Translations under genes and position numbers: made by a program
Shown here: positions 22,040-33,633 of the stretch, in pieces
How the letters are laid out: every line of letters starts with the position of its first letter
How positions within the stretch are numbered: position 1 is the stretch's first letter
NCBI GenBank assembly: GCA_018894105.1
Contig: CM032124.1
Coordinates: forward strand, 35,994,277 to 36,058,276
Direction of reading: 5' to 3'
Length of the DNA stretch: 64,000 bases
From: Jacaranda mimosifolia
Taxonomy: Eukaryota > Streptophyta > Magnoliopsida > Lamiales > Bignoniaceae
The notes under the pieces: generated by a model
The model's database searches: none
Told to the model about the DNA's origin: nothing
Seen by the model: the letters and a program-made list of their open reading frames with translations, nothing else

Positions 22040-23540
22040 TTTTTCCTATTCAAAAATAAAACTACATTTTGCATATTTTCAATTTTCTTCAATTCGCTTT
22101 GAAACTTGAAGGAAAGTTCTTCAAATCCTTTAAAAGTCGATCATTTCCACTCTATTAAAATCATATATTACAATAAATTGTGCCAACATTATACAAATTA
22201 TGTAAAAAGTACCACAACCCCCACTTATAGGGTTGACTCCACTTCGCCCTCATTCTTTGTGAATGAGCATATATAGAACTACACAACTTTTGTTAAATGT
22301 GCTCCAACGTTCTGTATTCTCTTTTTTTGGCCAAATATTTAAAAAATATTTTAATTTGCCCCTCACATTTGAAAAATGTGGATTTAGACATCTAAAATAT
22401 TCTACAATGTTAGTCTGATTTTATTATTAAATCCTTAATTTAGTGGGATAAAACGAAATATTGTACCCAAAGAGTTGTCTTGTGCTACTCAGTTATCAAC
22501 ATATCAATATTCAAACAATTTGAGTTAACTTAAAATCATACACTAAATTTTAGTTTATATATTCCTAAATTTAATGTGTGAAATAATTAAAAGTTCCTTT
22601 TACCATTATATCGTTAAATAATTAGTATGATATTAGTATAAATTAGTGCTTATTGATTAACTAAGGGTATGGATCATTTTAAATTTTAATATAATTAAAA
22701 GAACAAGAAAGGTGATGCTAGTTGGATGGATGTTGACAGTAAAAATTGTAGAACTTAGTATTGACATTTCTTTCTCATCTATTCCTATATTTAAATTGTA
22801 AATACCAAATATCCTTCACTAAACAAATATGCATAATGTACATTTGATATAATAATTGGTGTATAACTATAGAAACAACTTTTGATTAACTCAAGCACAA
22901 ACCTAGAAAAATATAAAAATAATATTAGTTTGAAATTATAAGAAAATTCAAATTGATTCACATGTCCATATATTGGCAAGTTATTATTGCATGATAATAT
23001 TTTGAGTAATATATTCGTCTCGTTCTATCAAAATGAAGATTAATGGAAAAATACAACATTTTAAAACTTTTTTACATCATCAAATGCATATTTTATAAAA
23101 AATTAGGGGCAAAGTTCAATATACTTAAAAAAACTTTAATTCAATATGCGGAAGTGTATATATATATATATATTTAATTTGTCCACAATTCTTCGTTTTA
23201 AAAATACATAATTCTATATTCTTTTCATAGTTTTTTGCATCGATTATTTTGTTAAAAATAAATATGAGTAGCATCTAAGTCACATACACATAAAGTCTTA
23301 CTTAAATTTATCATAAATACTCAACATTTTGATATCATAATAATTATATATCTAACCCAACGTCTCAAACAATGCTTCTCACATTCAATCAAATGAGATT
23401 TCGAAGGATATTTCCCATTATTTTTCTAATTATTTATTGAAATAATTACTATTACAAAGAAATTAATTATTGCATTACAAAATATAAATCCAATCCCATT
23501 TTTTATTTTTCAAATTTCAAATTTACTCGACTCCACCTAA
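22040..23540. other. intergenic, nothing recognised
   Basis: AT-rich DNA. The last 200 bases or so are the 3' flank of the gene at 23541 and resemble 28200-28364 downstream of the gene at 28365. A short TA repeat lies near 23157-23173. No gene is supported. Confidence 0.5.
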
Positions 23541-23765
23541 TTACTCAAATGGTGGGGCTGGGTGAGGAGGCCGGCGCGGTATCGGTATAACATGCTGGGG
23601 CAGCTGACATATTGGCCGGCATTTCTTCGCACAACTTGGTTCAACACGTGCTTTGGCGCAATCTCTAAAACAATCTCGGCACTCATTTGCATTAGCCATG
23701 GACATAAGTAGGAAGGCCATCACTATGATTACAATTGCACCTCCAACTCCCAATTTGCCCTTCAT
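23541..23765 (-). CDS. subfamily-1 cysteine-rich secreted peptide, second clade
   Basis: Seventy-four residues, single exon. The signal peptide (MKGKLGVGGAIVIIVMAFLL..., cleavage after ANA near residue 26) is a variant of the one at 6340. Cysteines at 29, 32, 36, 45, 49 and 53 keep C-x2-C-x3-C-x8-C-x3-C-x3-C. The loops are charged (Arg, Asp, Lys) rather than hydrophobic. The tail is Pro/His/Arg-rich and ends in PPFE. A TATAAATAG box lies at 23834-23842. The leader contains a tandem duplication of about 37 bp near 23875-23955. It forms a clade with the gene at 28365: both share KLG/KLGFGG in the signal and similar flanks. Confidence 0.8.
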   Translation of the reverse strand: MKGKLGVGGAIVIIVMAFLLMSMANANECRDCFRDCAKARVEPSCAKKCRPICQLPQHVIPIPRRPPHPAPPFE

Positions 23766-24990
23766 TTTAATTAGTGATTTTTTTTTTTTTCAAGTTACTT
23801 GAAATTGTCACAACTCTAAGCCAATACTAACCCCTATTTATAAGTGCTAAACATTTAGAAAAGATGAATTGTTTTCAAGTTTTTGGATAGGATGTATGTA
23901 ATCTCCAGTAGATTTTCAGTTTCTGGATAGGATGTATGTAATCTCCAGTGGAATTTTCAGATTCTTGTAATATTATTACTTAGGTTTATGAAATCTGAGG
24001 GGGTGTATTTTTTCTGATTTATCAAATTTATGTTGTATTAGCTTAATCTATCTAAAGGGCGACATTTAATGTAGTAATTTCGATATGGATTACTGTCTTT
24101 TGGTACTAATGTCAATGAGATAATAATTGATTAACTAACTTTCCGCTACAAGAAAACACCCCTTCACCAATGAAAAAAATTCATTATAAATTTAATAAAA
24201 TCTATCACAAAATATGATTTTGTGATGTAATTATTTTGTAAATCCTTTAGTATATCATTCATTATTGATTAGTTCTGTAACGGTCGTAAAATGCATTAAA
24301 AAATTAATTTTAGTATGAACTTTCCTTTATGTACAAAAAAAAAAAAAAAAATTGTTTAGAATTATAAAATTTGGACGGACCCTTTCTATCAATATAAACT
24401 CTTCATATGTCATTAATTATATATATATATATATATATATTTGCTTCTTTTTTTAATCGTTAGTAATTTATCAAAAATTTGTACTGTCTTCAAATTGTGA
24501 TGAAAATGAATGGGTGTTTTTTTAAAGTGTTCCTTAATATGTCCATACATAGCTAGATAGGCGTGCGAGATTTTAAATATTTTATTTTTTGTTATAAATT
24601 TTGTCCATTATTTTATTAAATCTTCTAATTTTTAAATATGCATCCATATGTCTGTCATGATACGTATTAAGCTCTATGGATATGCTTGAGTTTTGACAAA
24701 TAACGATGGCTCTTTATGCATATACTTTTTCATACATGGAAAATCTTATATAATTTTGATTATGTTAGAAACTTGGTAAGAGAACAAAGTTTTATGCGTC
24801 AAGTTTTTGTTAAAGATCAGCCATTTTGACCCACTCCATACGTGTGCTAAAATTTTTATAGTGTAGAATAAATAAAAAATATTTTTTTTATTTTTATATA
24901 ATACTAATATTTATGATATTGTCAATATATTTATTTAAATATTTACCTGAATAAAAACAAAAAGTTAGCGGGATAGTAAATGGTAGTTTA
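23766..24990. other. upstream region of the 23541 gene
   Basis: Contains the TATA box and repeated short segments, a CTACAAGAAAACACC word near 24146 that may be a decayed CACTA terminus, and A and TA runs near 24336 and 24420. The stretch at 24660-24850 is repeated near 29750-29950 in the next unit. No coding sequence is seen. Confidence 0.5.
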
Positions 24991-24999
24991 CTGCATATG

Positions 25000-25135
25000 T
25001 GTCTTTTTTCTATTTATAATATACACATCAGGAGTCTAGTAGATTCGAACTTCTAATTTTGCACTCTATGTATAGGACTTATGCTGCTAGATCATATGTC
25101 ATTCAGCATAGTTTACTGTAGAGGCAGTAGTTATG
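25000..25135 (-). mobile_element. possible tRNA-derived SINE remnant
   Basis: On the minus strand it shows a TCTAGCAGCATAAGTCC segment resembling box A and AGAAGTTCGAATCTA resembling box B, about 30 bases apart, followed by a TGATGTGTATATT end. A diverged copy at 31686-31800 sits in the same context (followed by a shared TAGTTATGAGAATT word), so the insertion predates duplication of these units. Confidence 0.45.
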
Positions 25136-25898
25136 AGAATTGAGAGAAAAAATAAGGGCATTTAGTTAAATCACTTAAAATATATAGTTAAAAGAAATTG
25201 GTGGATATTTATTTATTTTATAATATAAAATTATTTTAATAATTTTAATATACTTATTTTAATTTTTCTGTAAATAAGAATTAAAAAGTTTTGATAAAAT
25301 AGTACTTGTAGGCGTAAAATATGTGAATTATTAAATGGTAATTATTATATAACTTCTAGTTATCTATACCATTAATAAAACACCTACTTCATTTTTGGTA
25401 TATTATCCTGTGATGTATCTAAAATGCCATCACTTCTTTCCTTTAATCTTCATAACTACGGCTCATGTAGTAACTAGTAACTACCGTTTACAACCCACAC
25501 CAGCCGTTCTATAATCATAATTATTATCTTGTCATAATTTTTGTATCATTATACTAAAAACTAAATAAATATGAAATGTTATTTAAAAAGTTAATATAAT
25601 ATTAAAAATAGATATTCATTTTATTTACTATATGCAATAAATATTTTAGTGCATATATAAATGCGTCCAAATTACTAGTATAAATTAATTAAAACTCGAC
25701 AAGTATATAAACTAAAACAATCCCCAGAAATTAGGAACAGAAGATTTGAAATGATAACATTTTAATTCGAACAGAAATCGACTTGGAGAGATCTACGGCA
25801 GCATCATCGGAGAAGAACTCCATGATACCCAGAATTCTTTTGAACCCCACTTTCTACATACAACCTCTTTTTTCCTTTCTAAATCTGAATCTTGCACC
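25136..25898. other. intergenic between the peptide array and the F-box gene
   Basis: AT-rich, no gene. The last 100 bases probably include the promoter and 5' leader of the F-box gene. Confidence 0.4.
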
Positions 25899-27310
25899 AT
25901 GGCACAGAAAAATCAGGTAAGTATTGAATCTCCTATCATGGAGCTTCTCACAGACTTGATTCTTGAAATCTTTTCCAGACTTTCATGCGAGGATGTCTCG
26001 CGTTCTCAGTGCGTCTGTAGAAAATGGTACAAGTTCCTCTCAGACCCAAATTTCACTAGTAATTACAGGAGGAAATTTCCCTTTACCACGATGTTCTTTT
26101 CCCAGAATTTTTATCATCGCGATTATGTTTTCTTACTTCAATTTACTGATAAAGGAGAATTTGTTTGGAGGCTCATCATCACAGATATACCAGATGCTGT
26201 AGATAATCATGCATTCTTGCTTGTTATTGGTTCATGCAGTGGCTTGCTATTTTTGATAATGTATAAGTATGGCAATCCTAGTAGGAATACGATTGAAGAG
26301 GATTACATTGAACAGGTTTATTTCTGCAACCCACTTTTGGGAGGGTGTGTTGCACTCAGAGACTCTAAAGTAAGACACAGGCCTGCAGGCGTGGTTGAAT
26401 ATAAGCTTGGTCTTGTTCCCTCCACTGCTAAGATTAAACTCCTGAGAATTTTTTAATGGAGGTCGAAGAGTAGATGAAGCTAATATTTTCACTTTTGGAG
26501 TAGATGATAAATGGAGAAGACTGGAGGATCCTTTGATCCTTTTGTATGAGCGTACCAGAGGAACTTCTTTCAATGGAGCTTACCATTGGGTTGCTGAGGA
26601 TGAAAATGTGGATTGGATATGTACTTTTGATTTTGGGGAAGAAAAGTGTGGTCGACTTTCAAAGCCATGTGGATTGTCCCGAATTCCATGGAAAGCGAGG
26701 TTGTCAGTATTGAATGATCATCTTTCTCTAATCAAGTTGTCTCCGACCTGTGATGAGATGACTGTATGGGCCATGAATGAGTATGCAGTTGCAGGATCAT
26801 GGTCCAAAATCATCCTATTAGCAAGTTGGTTTCCATATAAAAAGTCACTTGTTGATCTTATCCCAATCACGGTATTACCTAATGGAGACATTCTACTTTT
26901 AGCAGCAATGAGTGGCCTCATCTCTTTCAGTCCTGAAACAAAGCAGTGCACTAGAATTGCGGTTAGCCATCCTTATCCATACATAGTTACATCAAGTTTA
27001 ACTACTTATGCTCCAAGGTTTTATTAACTCGAGGAGGATGTTAGTGGATGACGACATTAGAGAACACAGAATGTTTGGTCATGTTTCCTGGCTATCGCTC
27101 TGTCATGGTTTTTTTCTGTCAAGAGGGAGGTTGGTTTGTTTATGAATTACCAGGTAACAGCCACCAGCCTCATGTCTTTTTAATCTACAAAATGGGCAAT
27201 GTACTAGAACTGACGTTTGTGATGCCGAATGAGCGATAGTCGTATCAGGTGTGGCTACATATGCTCCAAGATTTTATTCATTCAAGCAGGATATAACTGG
27301 AGGCCATTTG
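25899..27310 (+). pseudogene. F-box protein gene with a single-base frameshift
   Basis: The first frame (25899-26456) begins MAQKNQ and has an F-box near residues 13-50 (ELLTDLILEIFSRL, then SRSQCVCRKWYKFL), the motif that binds SKP1 in SCF ubiquitin ligases. It continues as a plausible F-box-associated domain until a stop at 26454. Coding sequence then continues without a break in the next frame from 26455 to 27027 (WVAEDENVDWICTFDFG..., ending TTYAPRFY). The shift coincides with six T at 26449-26454, so one extra T explains it. After 27027 a further frame (27048-27239) and a second copy of the 'TATGCTCCAAG' C-terminal segment (27254-27300) suggest a duplicated or alternative last exon. Loss of function is likely unless the T run is a sequencing error. 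Confidence 0.75.
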
Positions 27311-28364
27311 AGTACCCAGATCTGCCCAAATATATCTCCACCTTTTGTTCAATCAGTTAATCTTGTTGGCTTTTTTGGTTCTTACATCGATCATTTGGTG
27401 TTGTTTGAGCTGTGCAGCTCCACTTAATGTCGTTGTTTTCTTTCAATGGTAGGAAGTGCTTTTTCTTTATGAGACAATTTCTGCCTAAATTGATGATGTT
27501 TCATATGAAAATAAATGCATTTGTGCAGGCAGACAAAGCTCAAACATTTTTTGGGCATGTTTTGCTTACAGAGTTTAAGTAATCTAAACTTCAAGTTATA
27601 ATCACCCACTATGCTATATATGATGCATAAAATTTTTGGGCATGTCCTTGTTAGATAAAGGCAATGGCGGTAGTAATGCGGTAGGAATGAGGTGGTAGTT
27701 AAGTTCTATAGTTATGGGGATAAAAAATAAAAATAAAGGTATTTTAGGAAAGTATTTGAAAACATATCAATAAGGAGTAAATACTTTATTAATAGTATAG
27801 ATAATGGATACATTAATAAAGAATTGATGCTTTATTAATAATAAATATTTTTATGCATGAAGTAGTATAATATTTTAACTATAAAAAAAAGTACTCGAAT
27901 ATTTTTCAATAAAATAATTTTAAATTTTTAGATACTTTTCAAATGCACAAGTATTATCCATTATTGGCCTTTTTTATAAACTCTTGGTGTTATCTATATT
28001 TCTAAACCTATCTATTTTTTTCCATATTAGTCTCAAATTAAGAAATACTTTCTACACTTAATTGGTGATTTCTTTATGTCGTTATTCAAATTTTTTATTG
28101 ATTGGATCCACATATATTTAATTTGAATATATTTTAAAAAATAATTTTAGGATTATTGATTTTTTCCGTGCATAATGTGGATTTTATTCTAAGTTCTAAC
28201 CCAACATCTGAAAAAGCGCTTCTCAAATTTAACCAAATGGGATTTAAAGGATATTTTTCATTATTTTCCCAACTATTTATTCAAATCATTGTTATTATAA
28301 ATAAAACTATTATTACACAACATCAATAAACCAATCCCATTTTTTTATTTATCAAATTTCAAAT
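27311..28364. other. intergenic, 3' flank of the 28365 unit
   Basis: No gene is supported. The segment at 27850-28190 is repeated at 31985-32330, which marks another array unit. Confidence 0.5.
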
Positions 28365-28616
28365 TTATTTGGACCCACCTAACTTAGGCGGTGAGGATCT
28401 GAAACGAGGCCGTAGCGATGCAACAGGCGGAGGCGGCTTACATTGTGGCGCGCATTTCTTCAAACAACTTGGATCAATGCGTCCATTGAAGCAAGCCTTA
28501 ATGCAATCTTGGCACTTATTGCCTGGGCACTCATTTGCATTGGCCATAGACATAAGGAGGAAATTAGCCATCACTATGACTACAATTGCACCTCCAAAAC
28601 CTAATTTGCCCTTCAT
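28365..28616 (-). CDS. subfamily-1 cysteine-rich secreted peptide with an extra cysteine
   Basis: Eighty-three residues. The signal peptide (MKGKLGFGGAIVVIVMANFLL...) has one extra Asn compared with paralogues. There are seven cysteines, at 30, 35, 38, 42, 51, 55 and 59: the usual C-x2-C-x3-C-x8-C-x3-C-x3-C plus one more before it in a CPGNKC insertion. An odd number suggests a free thiol or a disulfide-linked dimer, if expressed. The tail is Pro/Arg/Ser-rich. At the TATA position (28687-28695) the minus strand reads TACAAATAG, a weakened box compared with TATAAATAG elsewhere. The coding frame itself is intact. Confidence 0.77.
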   Translation of the reverse strand: MKGKLGFGGAIVVIVMANFLLMSMANANECPGNKCQDCIKACFNGRIDPSCLKKCAPQCKPPPPVASLRPRFRSSPPKLGGSK

Positions 28617-29063
28617 TTTAATTAGCTTTTTTTTTTTTTTTCCTAAGTCACTTGAAATTGTCGCAATTCTAAGCCAATACTAAGGGCTATTTGTAAGTGC
28701 TTAACATTTAGAAAAGATGGATTAATTTTAGGTCTTTTGGAGTTAACTTGTGCACTTTATAGTATTCATGTAATTTTCAGGGGATTTTTCGGCTTCTTGT
28801 AATATTACATTAGTTTCATGAAATCTGAGTGATATATTTTTTCTGATTTTTCAAATCCGTGTTGTATTAGCTTAATCTCTTTAGAGGGCACATTTAATGT
28901 TGAAATTTCAACATGGATTACCCTTTTTTTTTCTTTTTTTCTTTTTTGGTACTAATGTGAATGAGATATTAATCAATCAACTAAATAGTTCTTCAATATG
29001 TCCATACATTGCTAGTTTGCAACTGTAGAAATATCGACATTGAATTGAATCATATAGGCATGC
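28617..29063. other. upstream region of the 28365 gene
   Basis: Similar to 23770-24150 upstream of the 23541 gene. No coding sequence is seen. Confidence 0.5.
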
Positions 29064-29749
29064 TAGGGCTATCAATGGTTGGATTTGAATCGAATCAGCC
29101 ATATTCGAATTCGAATTAGATTATCAAAATTTATATCCGAATCTGACTCGATATCCTATAGTATCCTTGTTAGTCAGTACCATATCCAAATCCGATAGAT
29201 ATCCAAAATTCAATAAAAAAAAATCCGACTCGATTTAATTTTTTTTCCCTTTTGGATTGTACAAAAATATTGTATTTATAAAGTAAATTTACTTTATGTT
29301 TGAATTTTTTATAATTTTTTTATTACATATTCGTCCAAAAGTTAAATATTTGAATATTAAATCCCTATTTCACATTATACTAATACACAAATGAACTATT
29401 ATATATTATTATATTTGACATTTTTTAGTATCACTCTTATCTTTTAGGCTAAAGACTCAATATTAATAGCATAATATAGATGTTAATATAGATATTAGGT
29501 CAATATAATATATAGATTTTATTTTAAAACCTTTATTAATATTATATATAAGAGTATTAATTTAACAAAAGATTATTAAATTTTAGATTCGAATTTTTAA
29601 CTGATCGAATTGCTTAATTCCATATACAATCCACTTATTCGGATTATGAATATTTATAATCGAATCTGATTCATTGAAATTTTAATCGCATAAAAATTCT
29701 AAAATTCAAATCAAATTCAAATTAAAATCCGATCCATTGACAGACCTAA
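29064..29749. mobile_element. hAT-like non-autonomous element
   Basis: Left end TAGGGCTATCAATGG and reverse complement of the right end TAGGTCTGTCAATGG match at 12 of 15 positions. They are flanked by AGGCATGC and AGTCACGC, an 8-bp target duplication with two mismatches, the hAT size. The interior is AT-rich with repeated 'AAATCCGA / TCGAATC' words and has no coding sequence. Confidence 0.6.
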
Positions 29750-30248
29750 GTCACGCACAATTTATATATTTTAAGCCCCATGGATATGTTTGAGCCTTGA
29801 CACGTAATAACACTGGCTCTTTATGCATATATTATTCATACACGGAAAATGTTACTATAATTTTAATTATGTTGAAAACTTGGTGAGACAAGAAAGTTGT
29901 AAGGGTTAAGTTTTTACCAAGAATAACGGTTTTGTCACATTTTATGCATCTGCTAAAATGTTTATAATGTAAAATAAATGAAAAATAATTTTTTATTTTT
30001 ACATAATACTAATTTCTGTGATAATATCAATATATTCATTTCAATGTTACACAAATAAAAAAACTAGTTGTAAAATGGTAATAGTGGGGTTAGTAAATGG
30101 TAGTTTATTATATATATATATATATATATATTTATACTATTAATAAAGCATGAGGGTCTTAGCAGTATGTTTTCGAGTGTCGAGACTAAATTGACTTTAA
30201 TTTTTATTTTAACTCCTTATAACTACACCAATAATTATCAACCACACT
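29750..30248. other. upstream region of the 28365 unit, resumed
   Basis: The sequence around 29755-29930 matches 24660-24830. A TA repeat lies at about 30107-30131. No gene. Confidence 0.45.
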
Positions 30249-31060
30249 TAGGGGCAACAATTTTTGAAATGATACGATCAACATAATGTTATTGGGTTTG
30301 GGTCGATATCAGGTTGACACAATAAGCAACAAGAAAATTTTGGGTTGGTTCATGTTGGGTTTCGGGTTACTTGATAAACACGATAATTTTATCGGGTAAC
30401 CTATCAACCTGATACAACCTAACCCAACCCAACCCAAGCCGATCCAAATATTTAAGAAAGGAAAAAAAAGTGTATATATATATATGTGCATATATTTTAT
30501 GAATTAATACTTTTGTGCACTTATTCGTTTGCCTAAATCTCAATTGGAAGCAAAGAATGGCAATAAGGAGATATAACTAAAATTATAAGTTGGAATATGT
30601 TATGTGTTTTGCATTTTTAATTAATGATTTGATGTTTGTTTTAAATAATTTAATTCTAAATTGGTTTATAATGAACTAGATATTACTATTGTTGATGTTG
30701 TATAGGAAATTACGTGAAATCTAATTATCAAATTACTTCATGATACAAAATATGGGCTGCCAGAATATAAGGTTGACTTTTTCTAAATTTCAGGATAAGT
30801 TGATTTTTTTCGAAAATCTTGGTATAAGTTGATTATTTTATTAAAATTTAAATTGAATATAAAATATTATAGGCTTTGTAGATGAATTATTAATAAAAAA
30901 TAATTACAAGTTGAAATGGGTTGGATTCGAGTTGAGGCTTAATGGGTTGAATGCTTTTCGGGTTGGGTTTGGATTGAGCAAAATTTTATAATATTCCTAT
31001 ATCAACCTGACACGAAACAACCCAACATGACACGTGCCATCCTCAATTACCACACTATCA
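30249..31060. mobile_element. possible non-autonomous DNA element rich in GGGTTGGG/CCCAACCC words
   Basis: Both ends carry inverted related words: ATCAGGTTGACAC near 30308 and AACCTGACACGAAACAACCC near 31004. The interior has the same word pairs in both orientations (CCTAACCCAACCCAACCC near 30418, GGGTTGGGTTTGG near 30961). The ends are not sharp and no target duplication was found. Confidence 0.35.
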
Positions 31061-31685
31061 TCCCACTACCGCCCACTAACACCATTGCATATGGCAATTC
31101 CAGATGCATATTAACCGTTTCTGAAGAGTTCAATTCATGTTTGTTATCATTGTTTTGAGGTGTACTAACTTTTATGTTATGTCTGCATTTCCATAATTCT
31201 TTTCTTGTCTTGCTCATAACATATGATTATGCAAAGTTTTACACAGCTAATATGCAGTTTTTTAATAATATTGAAGGTTTCTGACGATTATGATGAGAAA
31301 GGTTGAAAAGTTTGCAGTGCTTTAAATTATGCAATACTCACATCAAGTTTTCCATTCAAATTGGGGCATTTTGTTCTAAGGTGTGTTGTAGATATTTTAA
31401 TATCTTCACATCCTCTATAGTCATCAAAGTGCAAAACATAAATATTTTGACAATTGCAGGTCAATTGCAAATGTTTGTTGTGCGGAACTACAGTTATACA
31501 ATAAGACATTTTTGCATGTAATTGGTTATCATTCCTCCTTTAACATATGTATTTATACTTTGTATGTGGACTAATTTTAATTTATGAATCCAAATTTCTT
31601 TATGTTAAATTTTGTATTTTATATATGTATATGCATTAACTATGCTCCAATTTTTATATGCACATGCATTGAGTGTGTACCAGTT
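31061..31685. other. intergenic, nothing recognised
   Basis: AT-rich sequence with short open frames on both strands that overlap each other and have no recognisable features. Confidence 0.4.
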
Positions 31686-31800
31686 ACTAGTATTTATAAC
31701 ACTCACGTACATCGAGAGCTTATTATGTTCAAACTCCCAACTTCACATTTTATATGAGAGACTTGTGTCACTAAACCATAGGTCACTTGACGTCATTTAC
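31686..31800 (-). mobile_element. possible tRNA-derived SINE remnant
   Basis: The minus strand has TGGTTTAGTGACACAAGTC (box A-like) and GGGAGTTTGAACATA (box B-like). It sits in the same context as the one at 25000-25135. Confidence 0.4.
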
Positions 31801-31932
31801 TGCATAGGTTGTAGTTATGAGAATTAGAAGAAAAAATAACGGCATTGTAGATACATCACTAAATTAAAACACACTAAAATGGATTTCTACTTTATTAAAA
31901 ATACACTAAAAAAGAATTGGTGTTTTATTATT

Positions 31933-31981
<49 letters not shown>

Positions 31982-32340
31982 TATATAAATTTTTATGCAT
32001 GGAACACTAATATTTTTCAATAAAATAATTGTAAACTTTTAGATAATTTTTAAATGCACAGGTGTTATCTATTATGACCCTTTTTCAAACTCTCGACTTT
32101 ATATGTTTCTGAACCTATCTATTTTTTCGTATTAATCTCAAAGGAATACTTTTCACACTTAATTGGCGATATTTTTATGTGATTTGGCTTTATTTTTCAC
32201 ACTTCAAGAGTGAAAAGTATTTTACACAATCAGTAACGTATATTTAATCTGTATATTTTTTTTAGAAAAATAATTCTAAAAATATTGACTTTAATTTATG
32301 CATAACACTGATTTTATTCTAGTTATATATATATATATTA
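31801..32340. other. remnant of an array unit that has lost its peptide gene
   Basis: 31985-32330 matches 27850-28190, the DNA downstream of the gene at 28365. Where the next peptide gene would be expected the similarity stops, in a TA stretch near 32326, and retrotransposon DNA follows. A perfect TAA/TAT trinucleotide repeat lies near 31927-31982. Confidence 0.5.
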
Positions 32341-32591
32341 AAAACACAGAAAATAAGTTTTTTTTGTCTTTTTTTTATCAATAACCTCGACTTTTCCTCG
32401 ATTGATCTAGACAATAACAACAACAAAAAAAAAAAGAACATATATATTATTAAAATCTTCCAGCATTATGTATATAATTTCAGATAAAATATTCCACTCA
32501 TGCATCTTTTCAATATTCTCTCCCACCACCTACACCTATTACAGCATAAGCATCTTAGCTTTTTTGTATTTTCCTTTTCTGTTGTATTTTC

Positions 32592-33633
32592 TGTTAGTTA
32601 ATTAGGATATTTTAATTATCAGTAGTTAAGGTTTGTTTGTAATTAGTTTCAACTAATTGTAACTCATTAATGCGGCCCCCTTCTATAAATACGGCCCCTT
32701 TCTCTCTTTTGTAAACTAACTTCTGAGTAATACAAATTTTCTTTCCCTCGATTCTCCACTTTTACATGGTATATGTAGGCTAATTTCTTCTCGATCCTTC
32801 TCGTTGCTTCCTTCTGTCTCCTCTCTTCCCTTCGTACAGTCTCCATCATGTCTTCGCACGATATTTCCTACTAAACTCCTGGACAATCTGCTATCGAAGA
32901 TCCATTTCATCTATATTATCACCACCATTCCAATAGTTTGGGCTTGAATCTGGTTTCTCAGCAGCTTCCGGGCAACAACTACTCATCATGGAGCAGAGCT
33001 ATGCTAATCGCACTCTCTATTAAGAACAAAGTAGGGTTTATTGTTGGTTCTCTGCCAAAACCTTCGGAAGATGATGAAATCCTCCTAAATTCATGGACTC
33101 GTAATAGTAATATTGTGATCTTCTAGATTTTGAATTCGATTTCGAAAGAGATCTCGGCTAGCATTATCTACTCGGAACCTACCTAAGTAATTTGGCTTGA
33201 TTTGAAATACCGATTTCAACAGCGCAATGGTCCTCCCATCTACCAATTGCGTCCTAAATTACTGAACAATCCCCAACAATAGGACTCAGTTGCTGTGCAC
33301 TTCACCAAGCTAAAGATACTTTGGGAAGAACTTTCCAATTTCCAACTTCACCAAGCTGAAGACACTTGTGGAGGTGTCAAGGATTTTGTTTCTTATCATC
33401 AGATGGAATATGTGTTGTCTTTCCTTATGGGGTTAAATGACCCTACTCGCAGATCCGTAGTCAAATTCTTATGATGGATCCATTACCGGCTATAAATAAA
33501 GTGTTTTCTCCAATATCTCAAGAAGAGAGATAGCGATCCATTAGTCACATCAGTCAACCTTCTGTCGATGCTTCTACCACCATGGTGTTCCAAGTTAAAC
33601 ACGCTCATTCCAAGCAGATCTATAAGAGATATT
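32592..33633 (+). mobile_element. Copia fragment A: short 5' LTR and start of gag
   Basis: A probable LTR runs from TGTTAGTTAATTAGG (32592) to TTTTACA (32766), with a TATAAATA segment near 32685 and the primer-site-like TGGTATATG immediately after (32767). The start could also be 12 bases earlier. A gag reading begins with ATG at 32848 and includes LVSQQLPGNNYSSWSRAML, typical of Copia UBN2-type gag. It is broken by several stops and a frameshift. Similarity stops near 33634, where fragment B begins. Confidence 0.7.
32848..33620 (+). pseudogene. Copia gag remnant (fragment A)
   Basis: Readable pieces in order: an early stop after the first residues, the W-containing gag core at 32938-33120, then WLDLKYRFQQRNG near 33190 and a segment ending LMGLNDPTRR near 33450. 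Stops and frame changes lie between them. No zinc knuckle, protease or later domains remain, because fragment B interrupts it. Confidence 0.65.
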
